A stretch of DNA of 64,000 bases from Pseudomonas sp. ML96. Its GTDB lineage: Bacteria > Pseudomonadota > Gammaproteobacteria > Pseudomonadales > Pseudomonadaceae. The stretch covers positions 154,661 to 218,660 of the forward strand of contig NZ_JPMY01000012.1 of NCBI RefSeq assembly GCF_000761545.1, written 5' to 3'. Made by a program: the position numbers and the translations under genes. Below the pieces are notes generated by a model. It had not been told where the DNA came from and did no database searches. It saw only the letters and a program-made list of their open reading frames with translations. How positions within the stretch are numbered: the first letter of the stretch is position 1; each line of letters opens with the position of its first letter. This document shows positions 40,212 through 48,915 of this stretch, piece after piece.

Positions 40212-42437
40212 ATGGATTGGCTGGGTCTGCGCTTTTTCACCGCCGTGCCCGAGGGGGCACAAATCCTCCTGGACTGCAGCCACGTCCCGGGCCTCGTCGT
40301 GCTCTCGTATGTGGTCGCCTGCCTGGCCGGCTACGCCACCCTGAGCTTCGCCGAGCGTGCCGGCCATGCCGATCGCTTCGAGGCACGGCGCAACTGGTGC
40401 GCGGTCGGCGCCCTGAGCCTGGGCGGCGGCGTTTGGAGCATGCACTTCATCGCCATGCTCTCCTTCCAGGCCCCGGTGGCGGTGAGCTACGACATCCCGA
40501 CCACAATCTTCTCCCTGCTGGTGGTGCTGCTGGCCGCACTGCTGGCCATGCCCGGCCTGGCCAAATCCCACCCGACCCTGCGCCAGCGCCTGCTGGCGGC
40601 GCTGTGCATCGGCCTGGGCATCGCCCTGATGCACTACAGCGGCATGGCCGCCATTCGCTCGGAAGCCCAGTTGTACTACCGCCCGGAGCTGTTCGCCCTG
40701 TCCGTAGTCATCGCCATCGTCGCCAGCCTCGCCGCCCTGCAGCTGTCGCTGTTCTTCCGTGGTCGTGACGGCCTGCTGCACCAGTTGCTGCGCATCGCCG
40801 CCAGCCTGGTGATGGGCGGCGCAATCGTGTCCATGCACTTCACCGGCATGTGGGCGCTGGAAATGGTGGTGCCGCTGGGCACTCCGCTGCAGCTGCAGAG
40901 CACCGGCAACACCCTGCAGCTGGGCCTGAGCATCGGCCTGATCGCCCTCTTCGCCATCGGTGGCGGGCTCGGCGCCGCCTGGGCCGATCGCAAGCTGCAG
41001 CACAAGGAGCGCGACCTGCTGCGGGTCAACTCGCTGCTCAACCAGCTCAACCAGGCACGCGCCTCGCTGCAGCAAGCCGCCCATTACGACCCGCTGACCA
41101 ACCTGCTGAATCGCCGCTCGTTCAACGAAGTGTTCGCCGAGAAGCTGCGCAGCCACGCCCAGCTGGGCCAGGCAATGGCGCTGATGTTCCTCGATATCGA
41201 TCACTTCAAGCGGATCAACGACAGCCTCGGTCATGACGCCGGCGACCAGTTGCTCAAGGAAGTCGCCGAGCGCATTCGCGGCACCCTGCGCGATCAGGAC
41301 GTGGTCGCGCGCTTCGGCGGCGACGAGTTCTGCATTCTGGTCAGCCTCAATCGCATCGAGGAGGCACGCAACCTGGCACGCCGCATCATGGCGCGGATGA
41401 AGAAGCCGATCACCCTGGCTCGCCGGCACATGGTGATGACCACCAGCGTCGGCATCGCCATCTACCCGCGCGACGGCGAGACCTGCGAGGAACTGCTCAA
41501 GCATGCCGACCTGGCCCTCTACCAATCCAAGGGTAGCGGGCGCAACGCCGTACACTTCTTCAGCGAGCACCTGCGCAACAAGGCAAGCATGGAGCTGGAG
41601 CTGGAAGAGGAACTGCGCCAGGCCCTGAAGAAGGACCGCGGCCTGCTGCTGCACTACCAGCCGATACTCGACCTCGACAGCGGCCATATCGGCAAAGTCG
41701 AGGCCCTGGTGCGCTGGCAGCATCCACGCCTGGGCCTACTCTCCCCCGACCGCTTCATCGGCATCGCCGAGGCCAACGGCTTCATCGGCGAACTGGACGC
41801 CTGGGTTCTGCGCCGCGCCTGCCAGGACATGCGCCAGCTCAGCAGCAAGTATGCGCACCATGAGCTGCGCGTGACGGTGAACTGCTCGGCGCTCAACCTC
41901 AGCCACGACGACCTGCCCGACGAGGTGGCCCAGGCACTGAAGAACTCCGGCCTGCGCGCCCAGCGCCTGGAGCTGGAGGTGACCGAGAACGCCCTGATGA
42001 GCAACGTCAACCAGGCCCTCAGCCTGCTGCAACGCATCCGCGATCTGGGCGTGAGCATCTCCATCGATGACTTCGGCACGGGCTACTCGTCCCTCGCCTA
42101 CCTCAAGCGCCTGCCGCTGGACACCCTGAAGGTCGACCGCTCCTTCATGCTCGAACTGCCCGAGGCCAACGCCGACCGGCAGATCGTCCAGGCCATCGTC
42201 GGCATGGCCCACACCCTCAACCTCAAGGTGGTTGCGGAAGGGGTGGAAAACGCAGCGCAACTCGCCTTCCTGCGCGAACTGAACTGCGATTTCATCCAGG
42301 GCTACCTGCTCAGTAAACCGATAGCGCTGGAGGAGCTCGCCCAGTTCCTCACCGACTTCGAGGCGGGTCACGCCGGCAGCGAAGTGCTACCAGCCGAACA
42401 CCGGCCTGCAAAAATCGATTTCCTAAAATCGATATAG
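40212..42437 (+). CDS. MHYT-GGDEF-EAL cyclic-di-GMP enzyme (MucR/NbdA-like)
   Basis: Membrane protein of 741 residues. The N-terminal seven-helix MHYT domain (about 1-255) has the three motif copies WSMHFIAML, LMHYSGMAA and SMHFTGMWA thought to bind a metal and sense gas. GGDEF domain (about 290-460): intact FGGDEFCIL near 368. EAL domain (about 475-725): EALVRWQHP near 497, LEVTENAL, DDFGTGYSSL, LKVDRSF, AEGVE and QGYLLSKP all present. Both cyclase and phosphodiesterase sites look catalytically complete, unlike P. aeruginosa NbdA with its degenerate AGDEF, so it is closer to MucR in that respect. Ribosome site GAGGT. Confidence 0.92.
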   Translation: MDWLGLRFFTAVPEGAQILLDCSHVPGLVVLSYVVACLAGYATLSFAERAGHADRFEARRNWCAVGALSLGGGVWSMHFIAMLSFQAPVAVSYDIPTTIFSLLVVLLAALLAMPGLAKSHPTLRQRLLAALCIGLGIALMHYSGMAAIRSEAQLYYRPELFALSVVIAIVASLAALQLSLFFRGRDGLLHQLLRIAASLVMGGAIVSMHFTGMWALEMVVPLGTPLQLQSTGNTLQLGLSIGLIALFAIGGGLGAAWADRKLQHKERDLLRVNSLLNQLNQARASLQQAAHYDPLTNLLNRRSFNEVFAEKLRSHAQLGQAMALMFLDIDHFKRINDSLGHDAGDQLLKEVAERIRGTLRDQDVVARFGGDEFCILVSLNRIEEARNLARRIMARMKKPITLARRHMVMTTSVGIAIYPRDGETCEELLKHADLALYQSKGSGRNAVHFFSEHLRNKASMELELEEELRQALKKDRGLLLHYQPILDLDSGHIGKVEALVRWQHPRLGLLSPDRFIGIAEANGFIGELDAWVLRRACQDMRQLSSKYAHHELRVTVNCSALNLSHDDLPDEVAQALKNSGLRAQRLELEVTENALMSNVNQALSLLQRIRDLGVSISIDDFGTGYSSLAYLKRLPLDTLKVDRSFMLELPEANADRQIVQAIVGMAHTLNLKVVAEGVENAAQLAFLRELNCDFIQGYLLSKPIALEELAQFLTDFEAGHAGSEVLPAEHRPAKIDFLKSI

Positions 42438-42538
42438 CCTGACTATCGAAACCATGGGCAAGGCCGATTTCTCCTGACGCCTGCTGGGGACTATCTTGCA
42501 CCTCAACGAAGAACAATTCTCATTCATTGAGGTGCGCC

Positions 42539-42763
42539 ATGCTCAAGACAGTGACCTTCACCCTCATGCACTTCTGCATCGCCTTCAGCGTCACCTACGC
42601 CCTGACCGGCAGTGTTGCAGTCGGCGGCCTGGTCGCGGCGGTCGAGCCGCTGTGCAACTCGGTGGGCTTCTACTTCCACGAGAAGGTCTGGAAACGCATC
42701 GAAGGCAACAAGGCCAGCGGCAGCGATATTCCCAAACACGCCTGGTTGCATCATCACGCCTGA
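42539..42763 (+). CDS. DUF2061 small membrane protein
   Basis: Protein of 74 residues, MLKTVTFTLMHFCIAFSVTY start, with two short membrane helices (about 7-24 and 28-45) and the family signature FYFHEKVWKRI. GAGGTG lies 6 bp upstream of the ATG. Function unknown. Confidence 0.85.
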   Translation: MLKTVTFTLMHFCIAFSVTYALTGSVAVGGLVAAVEPLCNSVGFYFHEKVWKRIEGNKASGSDIPKHAWLHHHA

Positions 42764-42832
42764 GCGCCGCTGTCCGCGGGCGCGCGGCTCCGCTAAGATG
42801 CGCGGCTTTGCCACCTCGCATCCGCAGACGCC

Positions 42833-44386
42833 ATGACCACTAGCCCGCGCGCCCCTCTCCTGCCGTACCTGTTCGCCCTCCTGCTCGCCCTCGCCGCGCT
42901 TGGCGCCGCCTGGTACTGGGTCGGCAAGCCGGTGATCCTCGCCGATGCCGCCACGCCCACCCACAAGCTGCAGTGCGCCTCCTACACGCCGTTCGGCAAG
43001 GACCAGTCGCCCTTCGACCAGCCCTTCCAGATCCGTCCGGAACAGGTGGAAACCGACTTCACCCAGCTGGCCAAGCGCTTCGAGTGCGTACGCACCTACT
43101 CCATGACCGGCCTGGAAATGCTGCCGGACATCGCCCGCAAGCATGGCCTCAAAGTGCTGCTGGGCGCCTGGATCAACGGCAACCCGGCAGATAACCAGAA
43201 GGAAATCGACGCCCTGGTCAAAGCCGCCAACGCCAACCCGGACGTGGTCGATGCGGTGATCGTCGGCAACGAGTCGCTGCTGCGCAAGGAAGTCACCGGT
43301 GCCCAACTGGCCAAGCTGATCGCCGAGGTCAAAGGCCAGGTCAAGCAGCCGGTCACCTACGCCGATGTCTGGGAGTTCTGGATCAAGCACCCGGAAGTGG
43401 CACCGGCGGTGGACTTCATCACCATCCACCTGCTGCCGTACTGGGAAGACGATCCCACCGGTATCGACGCCGCGCTGAACCAGGTCGCCAACGTGCGCCG
43501 CAGCTTCGGCACCGCCTATGCACCGAAAGACATTCTGATCGGCGAGACCGGCTGGCCCAGTGAAGGCCGCCAGCGCGAGACCGCACTGCCGAGCCGGGTC
43601 AACGAGGCGCTGTTCATCCGCGGCTTCGTCAAGATGGCCGAGGAGAACGGCTGGAAGTACAACCTGATCGAAGCCTTCGACCAGCCGTGGAAGCGCGACA
43701 GCGAAGGCGCCGTCGGTGGTTACTGGGGCCTGTTCGACGCCGACCGCCAGGACAAGGGCATCCTCGCCGGCCCGGTATCCAACCTGCCGCACTGGCCGCT
43801 GTGGCTGGGTGCCAGCGGCCTGTTGCTGCTCGCCGCGCTGGTCCTCGCCGGGCGCCCGGCCTCGACCCGCACCGCCCTGCTGCTGCCCTTTACCGCCGCC
43901 CTCGGCGCCGCCAGCATCCTCGGCTGGAGCGAGCTGGCACTGATCACCAGCCGCTACTGGGGCGAGTGGCTGTGGGCCGCGGCCCTGGTTGGTTTGAATC
44001 TGCTGGTACTGGCCCATGCCGTGCTGGCGCTGTCGGCCCGTGGCGGCTGGCGCGAACGTGCCTTCGCCTGGCTGGAGGCCCGTGGGGGCTGGTGGCTGGC
44101 CGCCGCCGGCTTCGCCGGTGCGGTGCTGATGCTCGGCCTGGTGTTCGACTCGCGCTATCGCAGCTTCCCCAGCCTGGCCCTGCTGCTGCCGGCGCTGGTC
44201 TACCTGTGCCGTCCAGTACGCGGCCCGCGCCGTGAGATCGCCCTGCTGACCGCCATCGTCGGCGCCGGCATCGCCCCGCAGCTGTATCAGGAAGGCCTGC
44301 ACAACCTGCAAGCCATCGGCTGGGCGCTGACCTGCGCGCTGCTGGTCATCGCCCTGTGGCGCAGCCTGCGCCACTCGCGCGGCTGA
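42833..44386 (+). CDS. Membrane-anchored GH17-type beta-glucan glucanosyltransferase
   Basis: Protein of 517 residues. One N-terminal helix (about 12-30), a periplasmic GH17-like (beta/alpha)8 domain (about 45-315) with the acid/base Glu147 in VIVGNESLL and the nucleophile Glu238 in IGETGWPS, then about seven C-terminal membrane helices (320-510). GH17 proteins of this kind in Pseudomonas and Azotobacter act as beta-1,3-glucan transferases and may process cyclic or branched periplasmic glucans. No ndvB-type synthase is adjacent. Confidence 0.87.
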   Translation: MTTSPRAPLLPYLFALLLALAALGAAWYWVGKPVILADAATPTHKLQCASYTPFGKDQSPFDQPFQIRPEQVETDFTQLAKRFECVRTYSMTGLEMLPDIARKHGLKVLLGAWINGNPADNQKEIDALVKAANANPDVVDAVIVGNESLLRKEVTGAQLAKLIAEVKGQVKQPVTYADVWEFWIKHPEVAPAVDFITIHLLPYWEDDPTGIDAALNQVANVRRSFGTAYAPKDILIGETGWPSEGRQRETALPSRVNEALFIRGFVKMAEENGWKYNLIEAFDQPWKRDSEGAVGGYWGLFDADRQDKGILAGPVSNLPHWPLWLGASGLLLLAALVLAGRPASTRTALLLPFTAALGAASILGWSELALITSRYWGEWLWAAALVGLNLLVLAHAVLALSARGGWRERAFAWLEARGGWWLAAAGFAGAVLMLGLVFDSRYRSFPSLALLLPALVYLCRPVRGPRREIALLTAIVGAGIAPQLYQEGLHNLQAIGWALTCALLVIALWRSLRHSRG

Positions 44387-44401
44387 CAACGGAGGGCAAG
44401 G

Positions 44402-44803
44402 ATGCCCAGAGCACTATTCTCGGCGCTACTGGCCCTCGGCCTGAGCGCCTGCGTGCCCTACCCCGCCTACCGCACCACCCAGCCCGAGGCTGAGCTGCAG
44501 GTGCTGGACGAACAGGGGCAGGCGCTGGTCGGCGCCAACGTCACGCTGATCGCCCGCGCCCATCCGACACCCTTCGAACAATCGCGCGAAACGCGCAGCA
44601 CCGATGCCGAGGGCATCGCTCGCTTCGCCAGCCAGCATGAGTGGCAGGCCGAAGTCATGTTCCTGCATGGTCGCCTGGTCTACTACTGGGAATGGTGCGT
44701 GACGGCGGCTGGCTACCAGACCGCCCTCATCCCCTTCAGCACGCCGCTGCAGATTCGTCTGCAGCGCGGCGCATCCGAGCCCTGCCCGGCGCCGCGCGAC
44801 TAG
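44402..44803 (+). CDS. Predicted lipoprotein
   Basis: Protein of 133 residues. Lipoprotein signal MPRALFSALLALGLSACVPY with Cys17, then a single beta-sandwich-like domain with the LQVLDEQGQALVGANVTLI pattern of carboxypeptidase-regulatory-like domains. GGAGGG precedes the ATG, 15 bp after the GH17 gene, so the two may be co-transcribed. Function unknown. Confidence 0.78.
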   Translation: MPRALFSALLALGLSACVPYPAYRTTQPEAELQVLDEQGQALVGANVTLIARAHPTPFEQSRETRSTDAEGIARFASQHEWQAEVMFLHGRLVYYWEWCVTAAGYQTALIPFSTPLQIRLQRGASEPCPAPRD

Positions 44804-44809
44804 GAAACG

Positions 44810-45178
44810 TCAGGCCGCGCGTGGCGCGCGTACCAGACGCAGACCAGCCAGGACCAGGGCGAACACCGCGAGGCTAGCGCTGTACAGCACCAGCGCCGGG
44901 ATGCCGAACAGCAGCGCCAGGCCAGCCAGCACGCGGCCGATCTTGCCCGGCGCGACGAAGGCCAGCACGGCCAGAACCAGGGCAGTCCAGGCGATCACCC
45001 GGAAGTGGATCAGGTAGCCGAGGCTAGCGCGGGCCTGGCATTCCCAGCGCGAAGCCTGCTCGACGCAGAGGCCGACCCACTGGCCGTCCTCCATCAGGGC
45101 GAAACGCACGCCATAACTGGCCGCCAGCCACAGCGGCAGTACCAGCAACAGCAGCAGAAGAGGAAAATGGCGGGACAT
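44810..45178 (-). CDS. Hypothetical membrane protein
   Basis: Protein of 122 residues with three to four membrane helices (about 6-22, 56-73, 78-115). MSRHFPLLLLLLVLPLWLAA start; a periplasmic loop with two Cys (GLCVEQASRWECQAR). Two adjacent ATG codons (45181 and 45178) are possible; the second is better spaced from GGAG. No family recognised. Confidence 0.7.
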   Translation of the reverse strand: MSRHFPLLLLLLVLPLWLAASYGVRFALMEDGQWVGLCVEQASRWECQARASLGYLIHFRVIAWTALVLAVLAFVAPGKIGRVLAGLALLFGIPALVLYSASLAVFALVLAGLRLVRAPRAA

Positions 45179-45262
45179 CATGGCGCTCCGGTGGTCCGAA
45201 AAAGGCGCCCAGCTTAATCCGCTCGCGCCCGAGCGCAAGACCGGAACACTAGAATTGCCGTC

Positions 45263-45829
45263 ATGAACGCCCGCCGCCTGCTGCTCGCCCTGATTTTACT
45301 GACGCTTTTCGCGTTCGGCTGGCAGTGGCTGCGCCCGCCGGGCGAGGCGCCGCAGGTGAGCGTGCCGAATGGCGTGATCCGCCTCAACGGCCACACCATC
45401 ACCCCGTTGCAACCCTTCCAGCTGGAAGCCCTGGTCCTCAGCCGCGAGGACTATCGCTTCGACCGCGGCGCCAAGGTCTCGCCCACCGACCTCGCGCTGG
45501 GCTGGGGTCCCATGGCCGATCCGCAGGTGCTGGCGCGCATCGATATCAGCCAGGGCAATCGCTGGTATCGCTGGCGCACCGCTGACTTCCCCATCCCACG
45601 CCGCGACATCGAAACCCACAGCGCCAACATGCATCTGATCCCGGCCGACAAGGCGGTGGCCCGGGCGCTGGAGCGCGTCGAACCCGGCCAGCGCATCGCC
45701 CTGCAGGGGCAACTGGTGCGGGTCGATGGCGACGACGGCTTCCGCTGGCAGAGCTCGCTGAGCCGTGACGACACCGGCCAGGGCGCCTGCGAACTGATCT
45801 GGGTGGAGCACCTCAGCGCGCTGGACTAA
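45263..45829 (+). CDS. Conserved membrane-anchored hypothetical protein
   Basis: Protein of 188 residues with one N-terminal helix (about 5-20) and a periplasmic domain. It has the strongly conserved look of an uncharacterised family: LSREDYRFDRGAKVSPTDLA, ALGWGPMAD, WYRWRTADFPIPRRDIE, SANMHLIPAD and TGQGACELIWVE. The middle sequence suggests an OB- or SH3-like beta-fold. Function unknown. No good ribosome site. Confidence 0.75.
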   Translation: MNARRLLLALILLTLFAFGWQWLRPPGEAPQVSVPNGVIRLNGHTITPLQPFQLEALVLSREDYRFDRGAKVSPTDLALGWGPMADPQVLARIDISQGNRWYRWRTADFPIPRRDIETHSANMHLIPADKAVARALERVEPGQRIALQGQLVRVDGDDGFRWQSSLSRDDTGQGACELIWVEHLSALD

Positions 45830-45909
45830 ACGAAGCGGCACTTCCCGGCACTTGCGCTTGTCATAACGCCGGTATTCACTTCAGCAGTCCTTTGCCAGGG
45901 AATCAGGCC

Positions 45910-47208
45910 ATGTCCCGTTTTGCCTCCTGCGCTGCCCTTGTCGGCAGCCTGTTGTTCGGTGCATCCGCCATGGCGGCCGACATCGATGTCGCCAGCTATG
46001 GCTACCCGTTGGCCAACCCGTTCGAGGCGACCATCGCCGGCACCCCGCCGGAGCTGCGCCCGCAGGTGCCGAGCGACGATGACATCGACCAGGCCGACTA
46101 CAACCTCAAGCTGCGCCCCGAGCGCGAGTTCCAGCTACCAGACAACTTCTGGCCGGTGACGCAGTTGCGTTACCGCCTGGCCAAGCAAAAGGGCCGCGCG
46201 CCACTGATCTTCATCATCTCCGGCACCGGCGCCAGCTACGCCAGCGGCAAGACCGAAGAGCTCAAGCGCCTGTTCTACGGCGCCGGCTACCACGTGGTGC
46301 AGCTGTCCTCACCGACCAGCTACGACTTCATGAGTGCCGCCTCACGCACCGCCACGCCCGGGCTGTCACGCCAGGACGCCGAGGACCTGTACCGGGTGAT
46401 GATGGCCGTGCGCGCGCAGCAACCCGACCTCGACGTCAGCGAATACCACCTCACCGGCTACAGCCTCGGCGCGCTGAACGCCGCCTTCGTCAGCGCACTG
46501 GACGAGGAGCTGCGCAGCTTCAACTTCAAGCGCGTGCTGCTGCTCAACCCGCCGGTCAGCCTGTACACCTCGGTGAGCAACCTGGACCGCCTGGTGCAGA
46601 CCCGGGTCAAGGGCGTCGACGACAGCACCAACTACTTCGAGCTGATCCTCACCAAGCTCACGCGCTACTTTGAGGAGAAGGGCTACATCGACATGAACGA
46701 GGCCATGCTCTACGACTTCCAGCAGTCCGGGCAGAAACTCAGCAACGAGCAACTGGCCATGCTGATCGGCAGCTCGTTCCGCTTCTCGGTCTCGGACATG
46801 GCCTTCACCGCCGACCTGATCAACCGCCGCGGTCTGATCACCCCGCGCAGCTACCCGATCAGCGAAGGCACCAGCCTCACCCCCTTCTTCAAGCGCGCCC
46901 TGCAGTGTGATTTCGACTGCTACATCGTCGAGCAGCTGCTGCCTTACTGGCGCAAGAAATACGATGGCGGCAGCCTGCTGCAGCTCAACGACCAGGTCAG
47001 CCTGTACGCCCTGGAGAGCTATCTGCAGAACAGTCCCAAGATCGCGGTGATGCACAACGCCGACGACCTGATCCTCGGCCCGGGCGATCTCGGCTTCCTG
47101 CGCCGCACCTTCGGCGAGCGCCTGACCGTCTACCCGCGTGGCGGGCATTGCGGCAACCTCAACTACCGCGTCAACAGCGACGCCATGCTGGAGTTCTTCC
47201 GTGGCTAA
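45910..47208 (+). CDS. Exported alpha/beta hydrolase encoded with an MlaA-family protein
   Basis: Protein of 432 residues with a signal peptide (MSRFASCAALVGSLLFGASA.., cleavage before ADID). An alpha/beta-hydrolase core follows: oxyanion-region LIFIISGTGASYASGK, nucleophile Ser185 in TGYSLGALNA, acid Asp in MHNADDLILG and His in GGHCGNLN near the end, a complete triad. Probably a periplasmic lipase or esterase. It shares its 3' end with the mlaA-like gene (8-bp overlap), which suggests a role in phospholipid traffic. Confidence 0.82.
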   Translation: MSRFASCAALVGSLLFGASAMAADIDVASYGYPLANPFEATIAGTPPELRPQVPSDDDIDQADYNLKLRPEREFQLPDNFWPVTQLRYRLAKQKGRAPLIFIISGTGASYASGKTEELKRLFYGAGYHVVQLSSPTSYDFMSAASRTATPGLSRQDAEDLYRVMMAVRAQQPDLDVSEYHLTGYSLGALNAAFVSALDEELRSFNFKRVLLLNPPVSLYTSVSNLDRLVQTRVKGVDDSTNYFELILTKLTRYFEEKGYIDMNEAMLYDFQQSGQKLSNEQLAMLIGSSFRFSVSDMAFTADLINRRGLITPRSYPISEGTSLTPFFKRALQCDFDCYIVEQLLPYWRKKYDGGSLLQLNDQVSLYALESYLQNSPKIAVMHNADDLILGPGDLGFLRRTFGERLTVYPRGGHCGNLNYRVNSDAMLEFFRG

Positions 47209-47971
47209 GTACCTGTTCCCGCTCGCCCTGTTGCTCGCCGCCGGTCTGGCCCAGGCCGACGAACCCGTCGCCGATGCGGACGGCTTCACCAACCCCATGC
47301 AGCAGCTGCAGTTCAACCCTTACCTGGACCAGCGCGAGTTCGAGCGCTCGACCCTCGATGCCCTGCATGTCTACGACCCCTGGGAGTCGTGGAACCGCCG
47401 GGTCTACCACTTCAACTACCGCTTCGACGAGTGGGTGTTCCTGCCGGTGGTGCGCGGTTATCGCTACGTCACTCCGGGCTTCGTGCGCAGTGGGGTGAGC
47501 AACTTCTTCGGCAACCTGGGCGATGTGCCCAACCTGCTCAACAGCCTGCTGCAGTTCAAGGGCAAGCGCTCGCTGCAGACCACCGGGCGCCTGCTGGTCA
47601 ACACCACCGTCGGTGTCGCCGGCCTGTGGGACCCCGCCAGCCGCATCGGCCTGCCCAAGCAGAGCGAGGACTTCGGCCAGACCCTGGGCTTCTACGGCGT
47701 GCCGGACGGCCCCTACGTCATGCTGCCACTGCTCGGCCCATCCAACCTGCGCGACACCGGCGGCAAGGTGTTCGACTTCGTCGCCGAGAACCAGATCAAC
47801 TACCTCAACGTGGCTGAAGTCAGCAGCGACCACCCCGAGATCACCGTGCTCAAGGTGGTGGACATGCGCCATACCACCAACTTCCGCTACGGCCAGATGA
47901 ACAGCCCGTTCGAGTACGAGAAGGTGCGCTACGTGTACCGCGAGGCGCGCAAGCTGCAGATCGCCGAGTAA
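47201..47971 (+). CDS. MlaA/VacJ-family protein without a lipobox
   Basis: MlaA removes mislocalised phospholipids from the outer-membrane outer leaflet. The family blocks are clear: DPWESWNRRVYHFNYRFD, YRYVTPGFVRSGVSNFFGNL, TTGRLLVNTTVGVAGLWDPA, EDFGQTLGFYGVPDGPYVML and LPLLGPSNLRDTGG. I start at the GTG 47201 (256 residues), with GGAG 9 bp upstream; the N-terminus is then MAKYLFPLALLLAAGLAQAD, a signal-peptidase-I type leader. There is no Cys, so this copy would not be lipidated, in contrast to E. coli MlaA. Confidence 0.88.
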   Translation: MAKYLFPLALLLAAGLAQADEPVADADGFTNPMQQLQFNPYLDQREFERSTLDALHVYDPWESWNRRVYHFNYRFDEWVFLPVVRGYRYVTPGFVRSGVSNFFGNLGDVPNLLNSLLQFKGKRSLQTTGRLLVNTTVGVAGLWDPASRIGLPKQSEDFGQTLGFYGVPDGPYVMLPLLGPSNLRDTGGKVFDFVAENQINYLNVAEVSSDHPEITVLKVVDMRHTTNFRYGQMNSPFEYEKVRYVYREARKLQIAE

Positions 47972-48063
47972 TCTAATTACTCGATTGATAACCGGTAAAA
48001 CTTGCAACCATTGATCTAACCAACAGCGCTAGCATGGGCACATTCCACAGATGGAGGTGCCCC

Positions 48064-48912
48064 ATGACCCAATTCCGCCAAGTTCTCGCCCAGCACATCG
48101 GCCAGCCCGCCTCGGACGGCGCCGGTGTCCGCCTGACCCGCGTCATCGGCGGTGCCGGCATCGAGCGCTTCGATCCCTTCCTGATGCTCGACGAGTTCGG
48201 CTCGGAGAACCCGGACGACTACATCGCCGGCTTCCCGCCGCATCCGCACCGCGGCTTCGAGACCATCACCTACATGCTCGAAGGCCGCATGCGCCACGAG
48301 GACCACATGGGCAACGTCGGCCTGCTCAACAGTGGCGGCGTGCAGTGGATGACCGCCGCCCGCGGCATCATCCACAGCGAGATGCCGGAGCAGGAAGAAG
48401 GCGTGATGCGCGGCTTCCAGCTGTGGCTCAACCTGCCAGCCAAGGACAAGCTGGGCGACGCCGGCTACCGCGACTATGCGCCGGAGGAAATCCCCCGTCT
48501 GACCACCGCCGATGGGGTTGCAGTGACCGTGATCGCCGGCCACTTCGACGATGGCCAGATCCAGCAGGACGGCGCTGTGCAGCGCCCACATACCGCGCCG
48601 CAACTGTTCGACCTGCACCTGCCGGCCGGCAGCCGCCTGGCGCCGCGCCTAGCCGATGGCCAGCGGGTGATGCTCTATGTCTACGAAGGAGAGCTGGCGG
48701 TGAATGGCCATACTGTCGGCCAGAGCCGCCTGGCGCGCCTGTCCGACAGTGGCGCCATCGAGATGGGCAGCGTCGCCGGCGCGAAGGTGCTACTGATCGC
48801 CGGCACGCCGCTCAACGAGCCGATCGTGCAGTACGGGCCATTCGTGATGAACAGCCGCGAGGAGATCGAGCAGGCGCTGCGTGATTTTCGCGATGATCGT
48901 CTGACCGCCTGA
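48064..48912 (+). CDS. Pirin family protein
   Basis: Bicupin of 282 residues. N-terminal cupin has the metal site FPPHPHRGFETITYMLEG and the HSE of GIIHSEMPE; the second cupin is around 190-270. Pirins are iron-binding; bacterial members include quercetinases and regulatory proteins, so substrate is unclear. Start at 48064 with GGAGG; an in-frame ATG 30 bp upstream is less likely. Confidence 0.9.
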   Translation: MTQFRQVLAQHIGQPASDGAGVRLTRVIGGAGIERFDPFLMLDEFGSENPDDYIAGFPPHPHRGFETITYMLEGRMRHEDHMGNVGLLNSGGVQWMTAARGIIHSEMPEQEEGVMRGFQLWLNLPAKDKLGDAGYRDYAPEEIPRLTTADGVAVTVIAGHFDDGQIQQDGAVQRPHTAPQLFDLHLPAGSRLAPRLADGQRVMLYVYEGELAVNGHTVGQSRLARLSDSGAIEMGSVAGAKVLLIAGTPLNEPIVQYGPFVMNSREEIEQALRDFRDDRLTA

Positions 48913-48915
48913 ACC

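Noticed and set aside
42524..44389. Minus-strand open frame opposite the GH17 gene (621 codons)
   Set aside because: Gln/Gly/Asp-rich shadow of a true gene with a recognised catalytic domain on the plus strand.
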